Positions 27,801 to 35,987 of a DNA stretch of 64,000 nt are shown here, piece by piece. Position numbers and translations under genes: made by a program. Source of the DNA: an uncultured Clostridia bacterium (GTDB lineage: Bacteria > Bacillota > Clostridia > Oscillospirales > Acutalibacteraceae). The notes under the pieces were generated by a model. It did no database searches. It was given only the letters and a program-made list of their open reading frames with translations, and had not been told where the DNA came from. Location of the stretch: positions 62,001 through 126,000 of the forward strand of contig CALWUT010000018.1 of the NCBI GenBank assembly GCA_944384825.1. The letters are read 5' to 3'. How positions within the stretch are numbered: the stretch's first letter is position 1; each line of letters begins with the position of its first letter.

Positions 27801-27826
27801 TCATCTAATTTAGGTATCTCACTCAT
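24818..27826 (-). CDS. Baseplate J-like protein (Afp11-type)
   Basis: A 1002-aa protein. The N-terminus (LVEIF-like IVFAKVFCNMMEDTLSRYN) and repeated WEYYDGKKW/WEYWNGSGW modules are typical of Afp11-type wedge proteins. Later it has YEVDYSKGEIIFGNGRNGKIP and GGVDMESIDSAARRVFG, the baseplate-J signatures. It is probably the main wedge scaffold. Unusually, I see no ribosome binding site before its ATG, so translation may depend on coupling to the gp25-like gene or an unrecognised signal. Confidence 0.87.
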   Translation of the reverse strand: MSEIPKLDERDFSDLMNEVKRLAKQYIPEWNFDENSEDLGIVFAKVFCNMMEDTLSRYNKTLYNYYLTFLNMLGTKLRPATSASGMIIVKSSGSSKGVYIDQGTRLFAPADNEDGMVIYETLDALTAIDTTLKAVYFTDGIKDVISCVYENVKLEKEKEIIPFRIFDNMFCKNLQSHEMYFWDDIVFNMSNTDVIFSFYNNLSAIGQNSLPAIFSDPDNVTWEYYDGKKWKSVDSVQKTELGVKIKFKGSSIPTKVLDKESRFLRCRFKIVPEGDIRVTSIKYQSVSDYIPADSFFADDTQLAENDFYPFDEEYTMYNRFSVASDEAFTKKGAIIELSAGVQFVKINTNMKIPGKKYKSIMSDIDFADLEPGDIKIEKVKWEYWNGSGWARLETFENGEEFFTLKEEKISERVLKFKCPEDIQSVSVGSANGYFIRSRITKMSDRFDFYANFITPYVHDFKVKYNYEGSEHQFDNVIVKSDLESNFINLSDKGLSVLMERRICKSPAMYMCLSKPLVQGMIRILINIEEGIHRFNPTLKWEYLARNHKGEAQWKHIEVMDATDNFSHTETVTMIGKNDFVESTIFGVTGYFVRIVNQDNTYSYNADISNRPVINDIKFNSIRAMQKDTRPPEYFWIEKDEEDKHCKLSHSNIANVEVWIDEFGKISTSEQEMFLKCSVDKVNPEYDELGRLEKLWIKWKKVSNLISYGVNDRVYEVDYSKGEIIFGNGRNGKIPPEQYNESIKIEYSVCNGSKGNIGIKEIKDFVNTIPHIDGVYNLSPMLGGVDMESIDSAARRVFGQISGGNRLVSLSDFEDSIRFHDRNIYRVKCLSHFDEDSNPCIGVTSIAILPRVYMQGYEKFQGIKNKVWKFIDEKSPASLSQSSRLRIFEVGYVETSISVDIVIDDFNSYQGVYSGIETRLKKFLDPVRGNFSGEGWEIGKFPRKEFIYNYIKIVPGIKWIKNINIFTKLITPEGKKEVDFENIGKYKFVVPIFGVPEINITVG

Positions 27827-27936
27827 ATTATAAGGTAAAAATCTTTAAGCTTATTTTAAAAACAGTTATTCACTTAAAGGCATTTTTCCCTTCTTCACAT
27901 CCTTTCATAGAGCTGTAAACATTAAAAGGATTTTTC

Positions 27937-28326
27937 CTATCTATCATTTGAATCTATCCGAGCACTTATCTGTTCTTGAGTCGGCTCGATATCCGTAATG
28001 TAGTCTATAACCGCTTCTACTTGCGAAACCGGTCCAGAAGACGCTTTGATAGAAACATTTAAGTCCCTAATATGACTTTCCCATAATTTAAGCGAAGAAC
28101 TAATGGAAGTTTTTAAATTAGAAATAAATCTGGGATCTACAATTTCAAACATAAACGCTCTCAGATCTGTTCCAAAATTCGGAACTATTTTTCTTTCATG
28201 TCTTTGAGTGCCCAGTATTACTTTCACGGCTTGTTTCACATTCTCATTATCCTCTATAGTTTTTATTTTACCTGTATTCTTGTCTATTTCAATAGGGAAC
28301 TTCCAACCTCTTAAAGTTGTTTCCAT
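27937..28326 (-). CDS. Baseplate wedge protein, gp25-like
   Basis: A 129-aa gp25/lysozyme-like (PF04965) protein, the inner wedge component that triggers sheath assembly in T4, T6SS (TssE) and eCIS. WKFPIEIDKNTGKI at the start, the conserved VKQAVKVILGTQRHERKIVP and FGTDLRAFMFE fit well; EPR-type residues are here GTQRHERKI. AGGAGG precedes the ATG. It follows the spike gene by 24 bp. Confidence 0.9.
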   Translation of the reverse strand: METTLRGWKFPIEIDKNTGKIKTIEDNENVKQAVKVILGTQRHERKIVPNFGTDLRAFMFEIVDPRFISNLKTSISSSLKLWESHIRDLNVSIKASSGPVSQVEAVIDYITDIEPTQEQISARIDSNDR

Positions 28327-28350
28327 TTCTTTTTCCTCCTACTGTTTATG

Positions 28351-29106
28351 TCAATTTATTTTAGTTATAGATCCTTTAACTACAGTCTGTCCGCTTGAAC
28401 TGATTTCCGCTCCTGCAGATCCGGTAGCTTTAAACTGAGCACTTGCTTCACACTCTAAATTTGCATTTGCTTTAATATTCACTCCATTTACATTAACTTC
28501 TAGTTTTCCCCCTGAACTGGAAAGATTAAGTCCTTTTTGATTTTCAAGAACTAAAGTATCCTGCCCTGCAGAAAATGAAATTTTTGAATCCGCTTTAAGC
28601 TCTATTTCGCCATTCTTAAAATCTACTCTAAACCCTGTTTTTCCAGTCTTTTCTTGAACTTCAAGCTGTTCATTTTCTCCGTCGTCTAAAGAAATTATAT
28701 GGCCTTTTTTAGTAGTTATAGTAATTTTTTGTTGGTCTTGTTTATTGTTTATTTCAATTTTTAACTCTGCTGGAAATTGAATCATCATTATTTCGTTTTC
28801 TTCGTTTATTTGAAGAGGAGGTTTGCTTTGTGCGTTATATAAGCTTCCGAGTATAACAGGATTATTTATCTGCCCGTCTACAAATCCAACTAATACTTCT
28901 GCACCTTTTTGCGGTATAAAAACAGTTCCAAAATTTTCCCCCGCAAAAGTAGCCATAACATCCGCTAACGGACTTTCCAATTCTTCTTCTACCAACATTA
29001 CTTTTATTCTATTAAGTCCATCCGGATCATTTAAATCCTTTACAATTCCTCTTTTTAATCCTAATACATTATTATTCTTAAAATTATCAATACTACCTGC
29101 AAACAT
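28351..29106 (-). CDS. Central spike protein, gp5/VgrG C-half type
   Basis: A 251-aa spike. Residues about 15-95 form the OB-fold (GIVKDLNDPDGLNRIKVML, FIPQKGAEVLVGFVDG, NNPVILGSLYN), and the rest is a repetitive beta-helix-like stretch (ISFSAGQDTLVLEN, LEVNVNGVNIKA). With the separate gp27-like hub upstream it equals a split VgrG. No PAAR tip gene follows, so the tip may be the C-terminal repeat itself or be encoded elsewhere. GGAGG precedes the ATG. Confidence 0.9.
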   Translation of the reverse strand: MFAGSIDNFKNNNVLGLKRGIVKDLNDPDGLNRIKVMLVEEELESPLADVMATFAGENFGTVFIPQKGAEVLVGFVDGQINNPVILGSLYNAQSKPPLQINEENEIMMIQFPAELKIEINNKQDQQKITITTKKGHIISLDDGENEQLEVQEKTGKTGFRVDFKNGEIELKADSKISFSAGQDTLVLENQKGLNLSSSGGKLEVNVNGVNIKANANLECEASAQFKATGSAGAEISSSGQTVVKGSITKIN

Positions 29107-29123
29107 ACATTAATTCCTCCTCC

Positions 29124-30290
29124 CTAAAAAAAGCTAATCCCAGATTCTTGCGGACTAAACCTATTCGTACTTAAAGTAAGAACAGTAGTATACCTCGAAC
29201 CGCTTGATGAAGCATTATCTAAAATACATCGATGTTCAATTCCGCTAATAATATAATCATTATCAATGGGATCTCCAAAATTATCAAGTGTTACTTTACT
29301 TCCAAGCTCTACTTCCGGATATCCTATAATTTCTAAATTTACCTCCATTAAATTTAATTCACGTCTGTTATATATAGCTTCAGCTAAAAATTTTGCTTCA
29401 CTTACCGATGTTATAGTATTATCTATAATAGTTATGGTATTTGCATCGCTTATGTTGGATGTAAGAGAAGTTGCTGATTTACCATCTCCTATACTATTTG
29501 AATTTGTAGCTTTAGCTTCGATTAACATGTTTTTATCCTTTTGGTCTACTCCAACTACTTTAACAACCTTTGGAATTCCCCATACACTCGCACACATTTT
29601 TATATTTAATATAGCGTTTCCGGGTTTTATTTTTAACTTGGGAGAATTAAGCGATGATGGACTTACAAAGTAAATCTTTCCTTGGTCTATAAAAAACAAG
29701 CATCCCGTTAGTATACTTATACGCTTTAAAAATTCAAAATCACTTTCATTTCGTTGATATATCGGTGCTTCAAACTTTACTTCTCCATCTATATCTACTT
29801 CCTTGCCTTCAAGTTTACTTGAATAATCATTGCATACATTGTTTACTACTACCGAATATTTTTTTATATCCTTTTTTAGCTCTGTTTTTCGACTCGCCAT
29901 CATCCACATTTTAGCGTCCATGCCTTGAATATTAAGTATAGCACGTTCTTTATTATCTACTTCTATTTCAAATGATGAAATATAACCCTTGAATGCCGTT
30001 TCGACTTTAGGCTTTTCACCTACAATGTATCCTAATGAAATTTCCAACTCTACGCCTAACTTAACTTGTGAAAAATCGGAATTAAGCTTTATTTTTTTCC
30101 CATCATAATCTACTGAAGGCAATATTAACGTCGCTTCGCAAGTGCTGGCTTCCCCTTTTACCGAAGAAAAAACATATACATGTGTAATAAATATGTCATT
30201 AGAACTCCAATTTTTGTTTTTTATCTTTATACTAGCTGTAGGATAAAAACAGCTTTCATTATCATCCATGTAATCTTCCAAAAAACCCAT
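29124..30290 (-). CDS. Baseplate hub protein, gp27/gpD-like (VgrG N-half)
   Basis: A 388-aa protein similar to phage late control gene D proteins and the N-terminal half of VgrG/Afp8. Key stretches are FKGYISSFEIEVD, IYQRNESDFEFLKRISILTGC and PSLNSP-like surface loops, ending in a VTLDNFGDPIDNDYIISGIEH domain that joins the tube end to the spike. It is 17 bp from the spike gene, making a translationally close hub-spike pair. Confidence 0.88.
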   Translation of the reverse strand: MGFLEDYMDDNESCFYPTASIKIKNKNWSSNDIFITHVYVFSSVKGEASTCEATLILPSVDYDGKKIKLNSDFSQVKLGVELEISLGYIVGEKPKVETAFKGYISSFEIEVDNKERAILNIQGMDAKMWMMASRKTELKKDIKKYSVVVNNVCNDYSSKLEGKEVDIDGEVKFEAPIYQRNESDFEFLKRISILTGCLFFIDQGKIYFVSPSSLNSPKLKIKPGNAILNIKMCASVWGIPKVVKVVGVDQKDKNMLIEAKATNSNSIGDGKSATSLTSNISDANTITIIDNTITSVSEAKFLAEAIYNRRELNLMEVNLEIIGYPEVELGSKVTLDNFGDPIDNDYIISGIEHRCILDNASSSGSRYTTVLTLSTNRFSPQESGISFF

Positions 30291-30341
30291 AAGAAAACTT
30301 CCTTCTTTTAAACATTACAAATAATAATTTATAGAATTTAA

Positions 30342-33023
30342 TTAAAATATTCCACTTCTTCTTTTGTCAATCGAAAATTTACGTTCAATTTTATTAATTA
30401 CAACTTGTGAAATTGATTCTATATCAATATCGCCTATATATGACTTTATTAAATTTTCTATTTCTTTTTTTCCTAAAGTATTTGCCATAACACGTTTTTC
30501 CATTGCTTTGGCGTCTAACGTATTTGGAACTAAAGATTTAGGTTTTTCTTTAATAATTACATCAGGTTCTTCTTTGATGCTTAAAGGTTCTTCTTTTACC
30601 GGTTCTTTAATTTCTTCCTTAGCGGCCTTAATATTCTCTTTGTAGACAATATGAGATTTATCTACATATATTTCTTTAGGTTTATCTATTCTAAAAACTT
30701 TAGTCATTCTAAAATTTTCACGATTTATAAGCTTCGTAATATCCAGTTTTTCAGGAGCGTAAAAAACTCTTAAATCCTCTATGAACTTTTTTTGATTATT
30801 AAGAGTCATCTTTCTTTGCTGCGTGTAATGAATATCTTTAAGACTTTTAAATAACTGAAACTGGTTCAAAACTTTTTGTCCATCGTGATTAATAAATCTC
30901 TGAAATACATTTAACTTATTTAAATTTTCATCTATATGCTCTAAATACTTAAATCTATCTACAGTAGTATAGGTAATTCTTTCTTTTAACTTTTTAACTA
31001 ATTCTTTATTAAATTTATTTATTATTAAGTTATCATTATGATTTACGAAATCATAATTAATTTTTTCTTTAATTCCCGACTTAACTTTATTAAACTTCAC
31101 AGTATCGTAAACTTTAAAACTCTTCTTCGAAGTTAAATTTTTTGTCACTTCAGAATAAAGTTTCTTGTATGCATATACATGATCTTTAGTATCTAAATTT
31201 AAATATTCACGAACATTTTGGGAATTTAAATTTACGTAAATTTTTTGTAAGCTATGCCGTTGAAAGCTTTCTTTGTTTATCTCGTCGTTACGATTTAACA
31301 AAGCTTTATAATTAGTGTATTTGTTCTTAAGTTCTTTTATAAAAACATTATTTTCATGAATATCCTTTATTAATTTATTATCAACATTTATTACATGTCT
31401 ATTTACATTCGTTCTTTGTTTAATTTCTTTATTTTCGTTTTCTTTTCTATGATAAAATAAATTTTTATTTATAATTTTATACAAACTTGTTTCTTCATCG
31501 TAAGAAAAATCTTTGAATATATTTTCAGAAATAGCTTTAAAATTAAGTCTATCTTTTCCTTTTGCCCCAACTAAAAATCTTGATCCCTTTAGCTTATTCC
31601 TAATTTCTTCTGCTGTAATGTTTTTCCTTTGAATTTTACTTAAAAGATTTTTATTAATTTCTATTATATTCTTAGTCAGATCAACTTTATCATAAACAGC
31701 ATGAGCTTCATCTTTAGAAGTTCTATAAAATAGAGTTTTATTTACAATCTTATTCTTGCTAATACTTTTATTAAGAAAAGAGCTTTGAATTGAATTCTCA
31801 TAAATGTTATTAAATTTTAATACTCTTCCGCTCTGAAGTACAAGCTTATTTAAATTCTTCTTTACTAAATTTTCTACATTTAGACCTATACTTTTATTAT
31901 TTCTAAAAAGATCCGTGAAAGTTTGAGAAATCGTTTTTGAACTATGTAATTTCTTTACTTCACCATATAAATTCTTGATTTCTCGTTTACTTCTTGCCTG
32001 TTCGTTTAGGTAATGCTCTTGATATTGAGTTACATTTTCACGCAGTTCATTAATTTGGGTTTTTACTACTATTTTATTAATTAGCTCCGTCTCAGAAGGC
32101 AAAGACTTATATACCTTCTTGTTTAAAACGCGTTCTATAAGAGATTTGGTTTTACTTAGTATTTTTATTTCAGAAATGCGAGAATGAATTTTAATAATAG
32201 GTAAAATAATCCCGGATTTATTAACGATACTATTTTCATAAATATGATTTATAGTTTTTAAAAATTTCTTATCTTTTTTTATAAGTTTACGAATTGAAGG
32301 ATCTTCTAAAATTTCATTATAAATTTCTTCGGAATAATTTTCAAATAAGCTTTTTTCTTCATTCTTTATTCCTTTAGGAATTTTGGATGGAAGCAAGTCT
32401 TTATGAAAATTTTTCTTTAAAACTAATGAATTATGAATATTTTCATGCAATGAAACTTCACTAATTATTTTTCTATAATTAGCAAAAGTTTTTTCTAAGT
32501 TTATATTAAATATTCGATGTTTAAGAAAAATGCTATCCGCTAATGAAGGATTTTCCTGGGATTTTTTTTTTGAATTTTCTAAAAAAGAATTTAAAATATT
32601 CGTAAGAGTTTTAGGGTCAAAGGAGTTGCTCGAAACTACTTCTAACTCTTTAATTTGTTTTTTCGTAAGCTTATGACTTATACGAAAGATTTCATTTTTT
32701 AATTGATTAAGAATTTGTTCACGTAAAACTGTATTATTTTGAACAATTATATTTTGATCATCTTGAGCTGCCCGAAGCTGTAAAAGTAAATCTATAATTG
32801 TTCCAAAAAGTTCTGAATTTAATCCTTCAGCTTTTGAGGTATCGTACACTAAATTTTTTGAATCACCAAAATAAACAGGTCCATCAATAACGCTAGCTAT
32901 CTTATTTTTTTCAAAAATTTTATTGCAAAAACTATTATTGTACTTTAACCTTACTAACCCTGATGAGGATCTTAAATTTTGTAAAGATGCAGATACTTTG
33001 GGTTTAATAGGCTCATTCTTCAT
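30342..33023 (-). CDS. Large helical basic protein in the eCIS cluster; candidate tape measure
   Basis: An 893-aa Lys/Asn/Ile-rich, Gly/Ala-poor protein with no signal peptide or membrane segment. It looks almost entirely helical. Short internal similarities recur, such as IYENSI (twice) and the pair NKTLFYR/NKNLFYH followed by VIN/NLL helices. A Pro/Glu/Lys linker (about residues 800-825) joins a C-terminal helix ending DKRRSGIF, which resembles the ERERRG-ending helices I remember from other eCIS-cluster proteins. By position (after the tube and chaperone-like genes, before the hub) a tape measure is the best guess; a cargo or internal filling protein is also possible. No homology is claimed. 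Confidence 0.55.
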   Translation of the reverse strand: MKNEPIKPKVSASLQNLRSSSGLVRLKYNNSFCNKIFEKNKIASVIDGPVYFGDSKNLVYDTSKAEGLNSELFGTIIDLLLQLRAAQDDQNIIVQNNTVLREQILNQLKNEIFRISHKLTKKQIKELEVVSSNSFDPKTLTNILNSFLENSKKKSQENPSLADSIFLKHRIFNINLEKTFANYRKIISEVSLHENIHNSLVLKKNFHKDLLPSKIPKGIKNEEKSLFENYSEEIYNEILEDPSIRKLIKKDKKFLKTINHIYENSIVNKSGIILPIIKIHSRISEIKILSKTKSLIERVLNKKVYKSLPSETELINKIVVKTQINELRENVTQYQEHYLNEQARSKREIKNLYGEVKKLHSSKTISQTFTDLFRNNKSIGLNVENLVKKNLNKLVLQSGRVLKFNNIYENSIQSSFLNKSISKNKIVNKTLFYRTSKDEAHAVYDKVDLTKNIIEINKNLLSKIQRKNITAEEIRNKLKGSRFLVGAKGKDRLNFKAISENIFKDFSYDEETSLYKIINKNLFYHRKENENKEIKQRTNVNRHVINVDNKLIKDIHENNVFIKELKNKYTNYKALLNRNDEINKESFQRHSLQKIYVNLNSQNVREYLNLDTKDHVYAYKKLYSEVTKNLTSKKSFKVYDTVKFNKVKSGIKEKINYDFVNHNDNLIINKFNKELVKKLKERITYTTVDRFKYLEHIDENLNKLNVFQRFINHDGQKVLNQFQLFKSLKDIHYTQQRKMTLNNQKKFIEDLRVFYAPEKLDITKLINRENFRMTKVFRIDKPKEIYVDKSHIVYKENIKAAKEEIKEPVKEEPLSIKEEPDVIIKEKPKSLVPNTLDAKAMEKRVMANTLGKKEIENLIKSYIGDIDIESISQVVINKIERKFSIDKRRSGIF

Positions 33024-33081
33024 TTGTACACCATCCTAAATATTCACCTACTGAGATTTAAGCTATACCTATTAAAATAAT

Positions 33082-33708
33082 TTAATATGAATTTAATTTA
33101 CTAACAGATCTTTTTATCCTCATATTCAGATCATAAATTTCTTTTTTTAATTTTGCACACATTTCATCTAAATTCCTTAAATTAGCTTTCTTAAAATTTA
33201 AATTTTCATCATACCGCTTATCTTTAAACTTATGATTGATGTCTCTACATGCTTTTATCGCCAGCATATCTTCATACTTTTCTTCTTTTTCTTCTCTGAT
33301 GCAGTTTAGTATAAAAGTCTCTTTCTTTAAAGCTTCTAATTCTATCTTTCTAGCTTTTGCTTTTGCCATTTCGTATTCTTCCGAAGATTTATTAAAGGCT
33401 TCTTCCCTTATCTTCCTTGACTTTTCAAATGCTTTTTGAGTCTCATTACCTATGTTTATCTTCTGACTCTCAAAATCTTTCTTTGCTTTTTCCAGTTTTT
33501 CTTTCTTTATTTGTTCTATTTGTTTTCTAGTAAGGATTTTAACTTTTTTAAATTTTAAAAGTTTTTCTTCAGCAATACTTATTTCAGTTTTTATTTGAGA
33601 CAAATCGTCGTCTAGTTTAGATATCGACTTGTTTTTTTCTTCGATTTTCTTATTCGACTCTTCAATAAGCTTTTTTAATTTCTCTAATTCTCCACTTTCA
33701 TGCTCCAA
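33082..33708 (-). CDS. Coiled-coil protein of unknown function in the eCIS cluster
   Basis: A 208-aa, highly charged protein predicted to be nearly continuous coiled coil (heptad-like Leu/Ile with Glu/Lys pairs). It has no signal peptide and no domain I recognise. It starts at TTG after GGAAGTG, between the second tube-like gene and the 893-aa gene, so it is probably a structural or assembly factor of the injection system. A length ruler partner or cargo chaperone are alternatives. Confidence 0.55.
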   Translation of the reverse strand: MEHESGELEKLKKLIEESNKKIEEKNKSISKLDDDLSQIKTEISIAEEKLLKFKKVKILTRKQIEQIKKEKLEKAKKDFESQKINIGNETQKAFEKSRKIREEAFNKSSEEYEMAKAKARKIELEALKKETFILNCIREEKEEKYEDMLAIKACRDINHKFKDKRYDENLNFKKANLRNLDEMCAKLKKEIYDLNMRIKRSVSKLNSY

Positions 33709-33840
33709 ATGTATTCACTTCCCAGAAATTTTTAGAAATTAATCTAAAATAACCATTTTTACTCTTATTTTAACGTTAAAAATTTAACTTAGGCATATTT
33801 TCTTAAAGGTGTATTTAAACATCTGGGTTAAACTCTAAAA

Positions 33841-34737
33841 TCATATTTCTTCTGTCTCTGCAGCTTCTTCGTTACTATCTTCCTGTCCTTCTTCTCGTGA
33901 ACGTCTAAGCTCTTCTTCCTTTTTTGCACGTTCTTCCTCTAATCTCTCTTTTTCTTTTTTTTCTTTTTCCAATTCTTTTTCTTCTTCTCTTTTTTTACGA
34001 ATTAATGCAAGTTCTTCTTCTTTTTTTCTCTTAAGCTCTTCTGCCGCCTTCCGACGTTCTTCTATTTCTTCAGCTCTACTAGATGCTGATTGGGCATTAC
34101 TTAAAGTCTCGGCATCAGAAACCAAACTCATAATGCTACGGGCAATTGGAGGTACCGGATCAACCGGATGCCGAATTAAACCCGTATGTGCTACCGTAAA
34201 CTCTTCACATAATATGCTACCGGAAGTTGCATCTAAATCATCTGCTCTCCAGGAAATAGTACCTAAAGAGAAAAATGAATATAGTGCTCTAAGCTTTCTT
34301 TCCCTATTAAAGACCTGAATCGTCCCAAGAGAAGGTCCCGAATCCAATGATTCCTGAGGGTCAAGCATGTTTAAACGTAACAACGCTTGCTGTCTAACCA
34401 TATTAACAGGAATGGCAGCGGCAGCAGCACGTGCAACTTGACTCAAAATTGTAGGACTCCTCATAATCATTCCGCGCCTAAAAGTAAGAGTAGGATGTTC
34501 ATAGGAAGGCCTTCCAACCATAATTTCATGATCATTAACTCCGCCTTCTGAAATATAATCAACAGATTTTTCTATCGAAAACCCTGAAACACTTTGAAAT
34601 CCAAACGTAAACTCATTAAGCATAACAATAAAACTAAAAGGATAAAATGCACAGTCCATAGCGGATATCCTCGCTTGAGGTATTATATGAACCGCTTCCC
34701 CACTTTCGCTTTTAGCATAAGCATTTATTCCCAGCAT
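33841..34737 (-). CDS. Second tube-like (gp19 family) protein with long charged helix
   Basis: A 298-aa protein. Residues about 1-200 have the T4 gp19-like tail tube fold pattern (PFSFIVMLNEFTFGFQSVSGF, IVGRPSYEHPTLTFRRGM, quoted in parts, and EEFTVAHTGLIRHP near the end of the fold). This suggests an inner-tube or tube-initiator protein (Afp5-like). The last 90 residues are E/K/R-rich and probably form a single alpha-helix or coiled coil, unusual for tube proteins. AGGAGG precedes the ATG. Confidence 0.75.
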   Translation of the reverse strand: MLGINAYAKSESGEAVHIIPQARISAMDCAFYPFSFIVMLNEFTFGFQSVSGFSIEKSVDYISEGGVNDHEIMVGRPSYEHPTLTFRRGMIMRSPTILSQVARAAAAAIPVNMVRQQALLRLNMLDPQESLDSGPSLGTIQVFNRERKLRALYSFFSLGTISWRADDLDATSGSILCEEFTVAHTGLIRHPVDPVPPIARSIMSLVSDAETLSNAQSASSRAEEIEERRKAAEELKRKKEEELALIRKKREEEKELEKEKKEKERLEEERAKKEEELRRSREEGQEDSNEEAAETEEI

Positions 34738-34768
34738 TTTTTTATCCTCCTATTTAGGAAAAGGTACT

Positions 34769-34972
34769 TTAATCTATATCAAATATGTTCTTTCTATTTC
34801 CACTTGACTCTGCATTCATCTTTTTGTTTATTTTTGAAACCTCAGAACAGAATCTAATTCTTTCTTTGTGCGGTAACTCCATTAATTCATGGCGCGACCA
34901 ATGAAAGTAATAAGCCAAAAAAGCTATCTCTTCATAGATTACTTCAACTGGATAACTTTTTAGGCTTCCCCG
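34769..34972 (-). CDS. DUF6760-like domain, probably expressed by -1 frameshift
   Basis: This open frame encodes 67 residues after the shift point (SYPVEVIYEEIAFLAYYFHW, then HELMELPHKERIRF), which match my memory of the small DUF6760 proteins found next to T4_baseplate genes in eCIS. There is no ATG, GTG or TTG between the in-frame TGA upstream and the conserved region, and no ribosome site. The upstream gene ends in the 0 frame four codons after a T_TTT_TTC heptamer at 34972-34978. A -1 slip there joins the two, giving a 188-aa fusion, like the G/GT tail chaperones of phage lambda. An ATT start is the only other option I see. Confidence 0.75.
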   Translation of the reverse strand, partial: RGSLKSYPVEVIYEEIAFLAYYFHWSRHELMELPHKERIRFCSEVSKINKKMNAESSGNRKNIFDID

Positions 34973-35334
34973 AAAAAAGGCAATTCAGACCTAAATTCAT
35001 GCGCGCATTTCGGACAAACCACTTTCATAATCGGTGGTTCAACTGCGTTTATTTTCTGATAAAGATCCTGCAAATAAGCCATATCCGCTGTAAAAAGACT
35101 TTCTATTACATGAGCGTCCACTTTCTTTAATTTCCCAAGTTTAGTTACAACTCTTTCTAAAAGCAGCACACTTAAATATCCCGGATTCATTTTAACGCGC
35201 GGATCATTAAGCGGAATAATTTCATCAGCTGCATTTGCAAGTCTCATAACGCCACGTCTGTGGATTTCTCCCGTTTTATCTACGTATCCACGTGGTAACT
35301 CAAATTCAAATTCTGTTTCAAAAGTATTAGCCAT
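34960..35334 (-). CDS. T4_baseplate-type protein (PF12322-like), tail chaperone position
   Basis: A 124-aa protein that follows the tube gene, as in other eCIS clusters. Typical blocks are LPRGYVDKTGEIHRRGVMRLA, DPRVKMNPGYLSVLLLERVVTKLG (each in part) and a C-terminal zinc-ribbon-like VCPKCAHEF. In eCIS annotation this family is called T4 bacteriophage base plate protein; its position equals the tail assembly chaperone of phages. The last codons carry the slippery heptamer described for the next feature, so two products (124 and 188 aa) are predicted. Confidence 0.85.
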   Translation of the reverse strand: MANTFETEFEFELPRGYVDKTGEIHRRGVMRLANAADEIIPLNDPRVKMNPGYLSVLLLERVVTKLGKLKKVDAHVIESLFTADMAYLQDLYQKINAVEPPIMKVVCPKCAHEFRSELPFFGEA

Positions 35335-35425
35335 TAAATAATCACTCTTTCTAAAAATTTACAGTTTCCTCCCCGCGCCCATAAAACACGAGGAGAAATA
35401 CAAAATTCAAAAAATTATAATAAAA

Positions 35426-35950
35426 TTAACCAGTTGCTACTGAAACATCTCTTCTGATTCCCTCGTGTGCTAAAGTTAGAGTTTCTATTAATATTGAAGA
35501 ATCTTCAGCACTAAGATCTCCAGATCTATAAGAAGTAGGCCATGCATTTATTACGCTCCAACTTGCCGTTGGTTCTCCTGCGTTATTATAAACTGTAATA
35601 ACAGCATTAACCGGTGTAAAATTATTCCCTTCAAGAAAGTCATTGAAAAAGTTATATAAAAGTGGGTTAGAATAAAGTCCCTTTTCTAAAGTTATATCAT
35701 CATAGCTTACTAATCCTGGTAATTTTCTGGAAGTTAGATATCCAAATCCGCCTTCACGATAAGGGTTACTATCGACCGTAGATGAAAATCCTGCTACACT
35801 TTTAAATGAAGTAGTACCAAGTCCTTCAAAGTTTGCAGTAAATCTGAACCCTCTTAACGGAGAAGATAATCCGTTTGTAATTGACGCTCTAGTTGATAAC
35901 ACCTCTGTGCCTAACTCTTGGATACCTGTGGTTGCTAAGCCATCTGCCAT
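35426..35950 (-). CDS. Inner tube protein, gp19/Afp1-like
   Basis: A 174-aa protein of the phage tail region/T4 gp19-like family. It has PLRGFRFTANFEGLGTTSFKSVAGF near residues 30-55 (in part), YLTSRKLPGLVSYDDITLEKGLY in the middle and SILIETLTLAHEGIRRD at the end, typical of Afp1/Pvc1 tube subunits. Hexameric rings of it would line the tail inside the sheath. AAGGAG precedes the ATG. It lies 37 bp after the sheath gene. Confidence 0.92.
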   Translation of the reverse strand: MADGLATTGIQELGTEVLSTRASITNGLSSPLRGFRFTANFEGLGTTSFKSVAGFSSTVDSNPYREGGFGYLTSRKLPGLVSYDDITLEKGLYSNPLLYNFFNDFLEGNNFTPVNAVITVYNNAGEPTASWSVINAWPTSYRSGDLSAEDSSILIETLTLAHEGIRRDVSVATG

Positions 35951-35987
35951 TTTAAATCATACTCCTTTCTAATCAGACATAAGTTTT

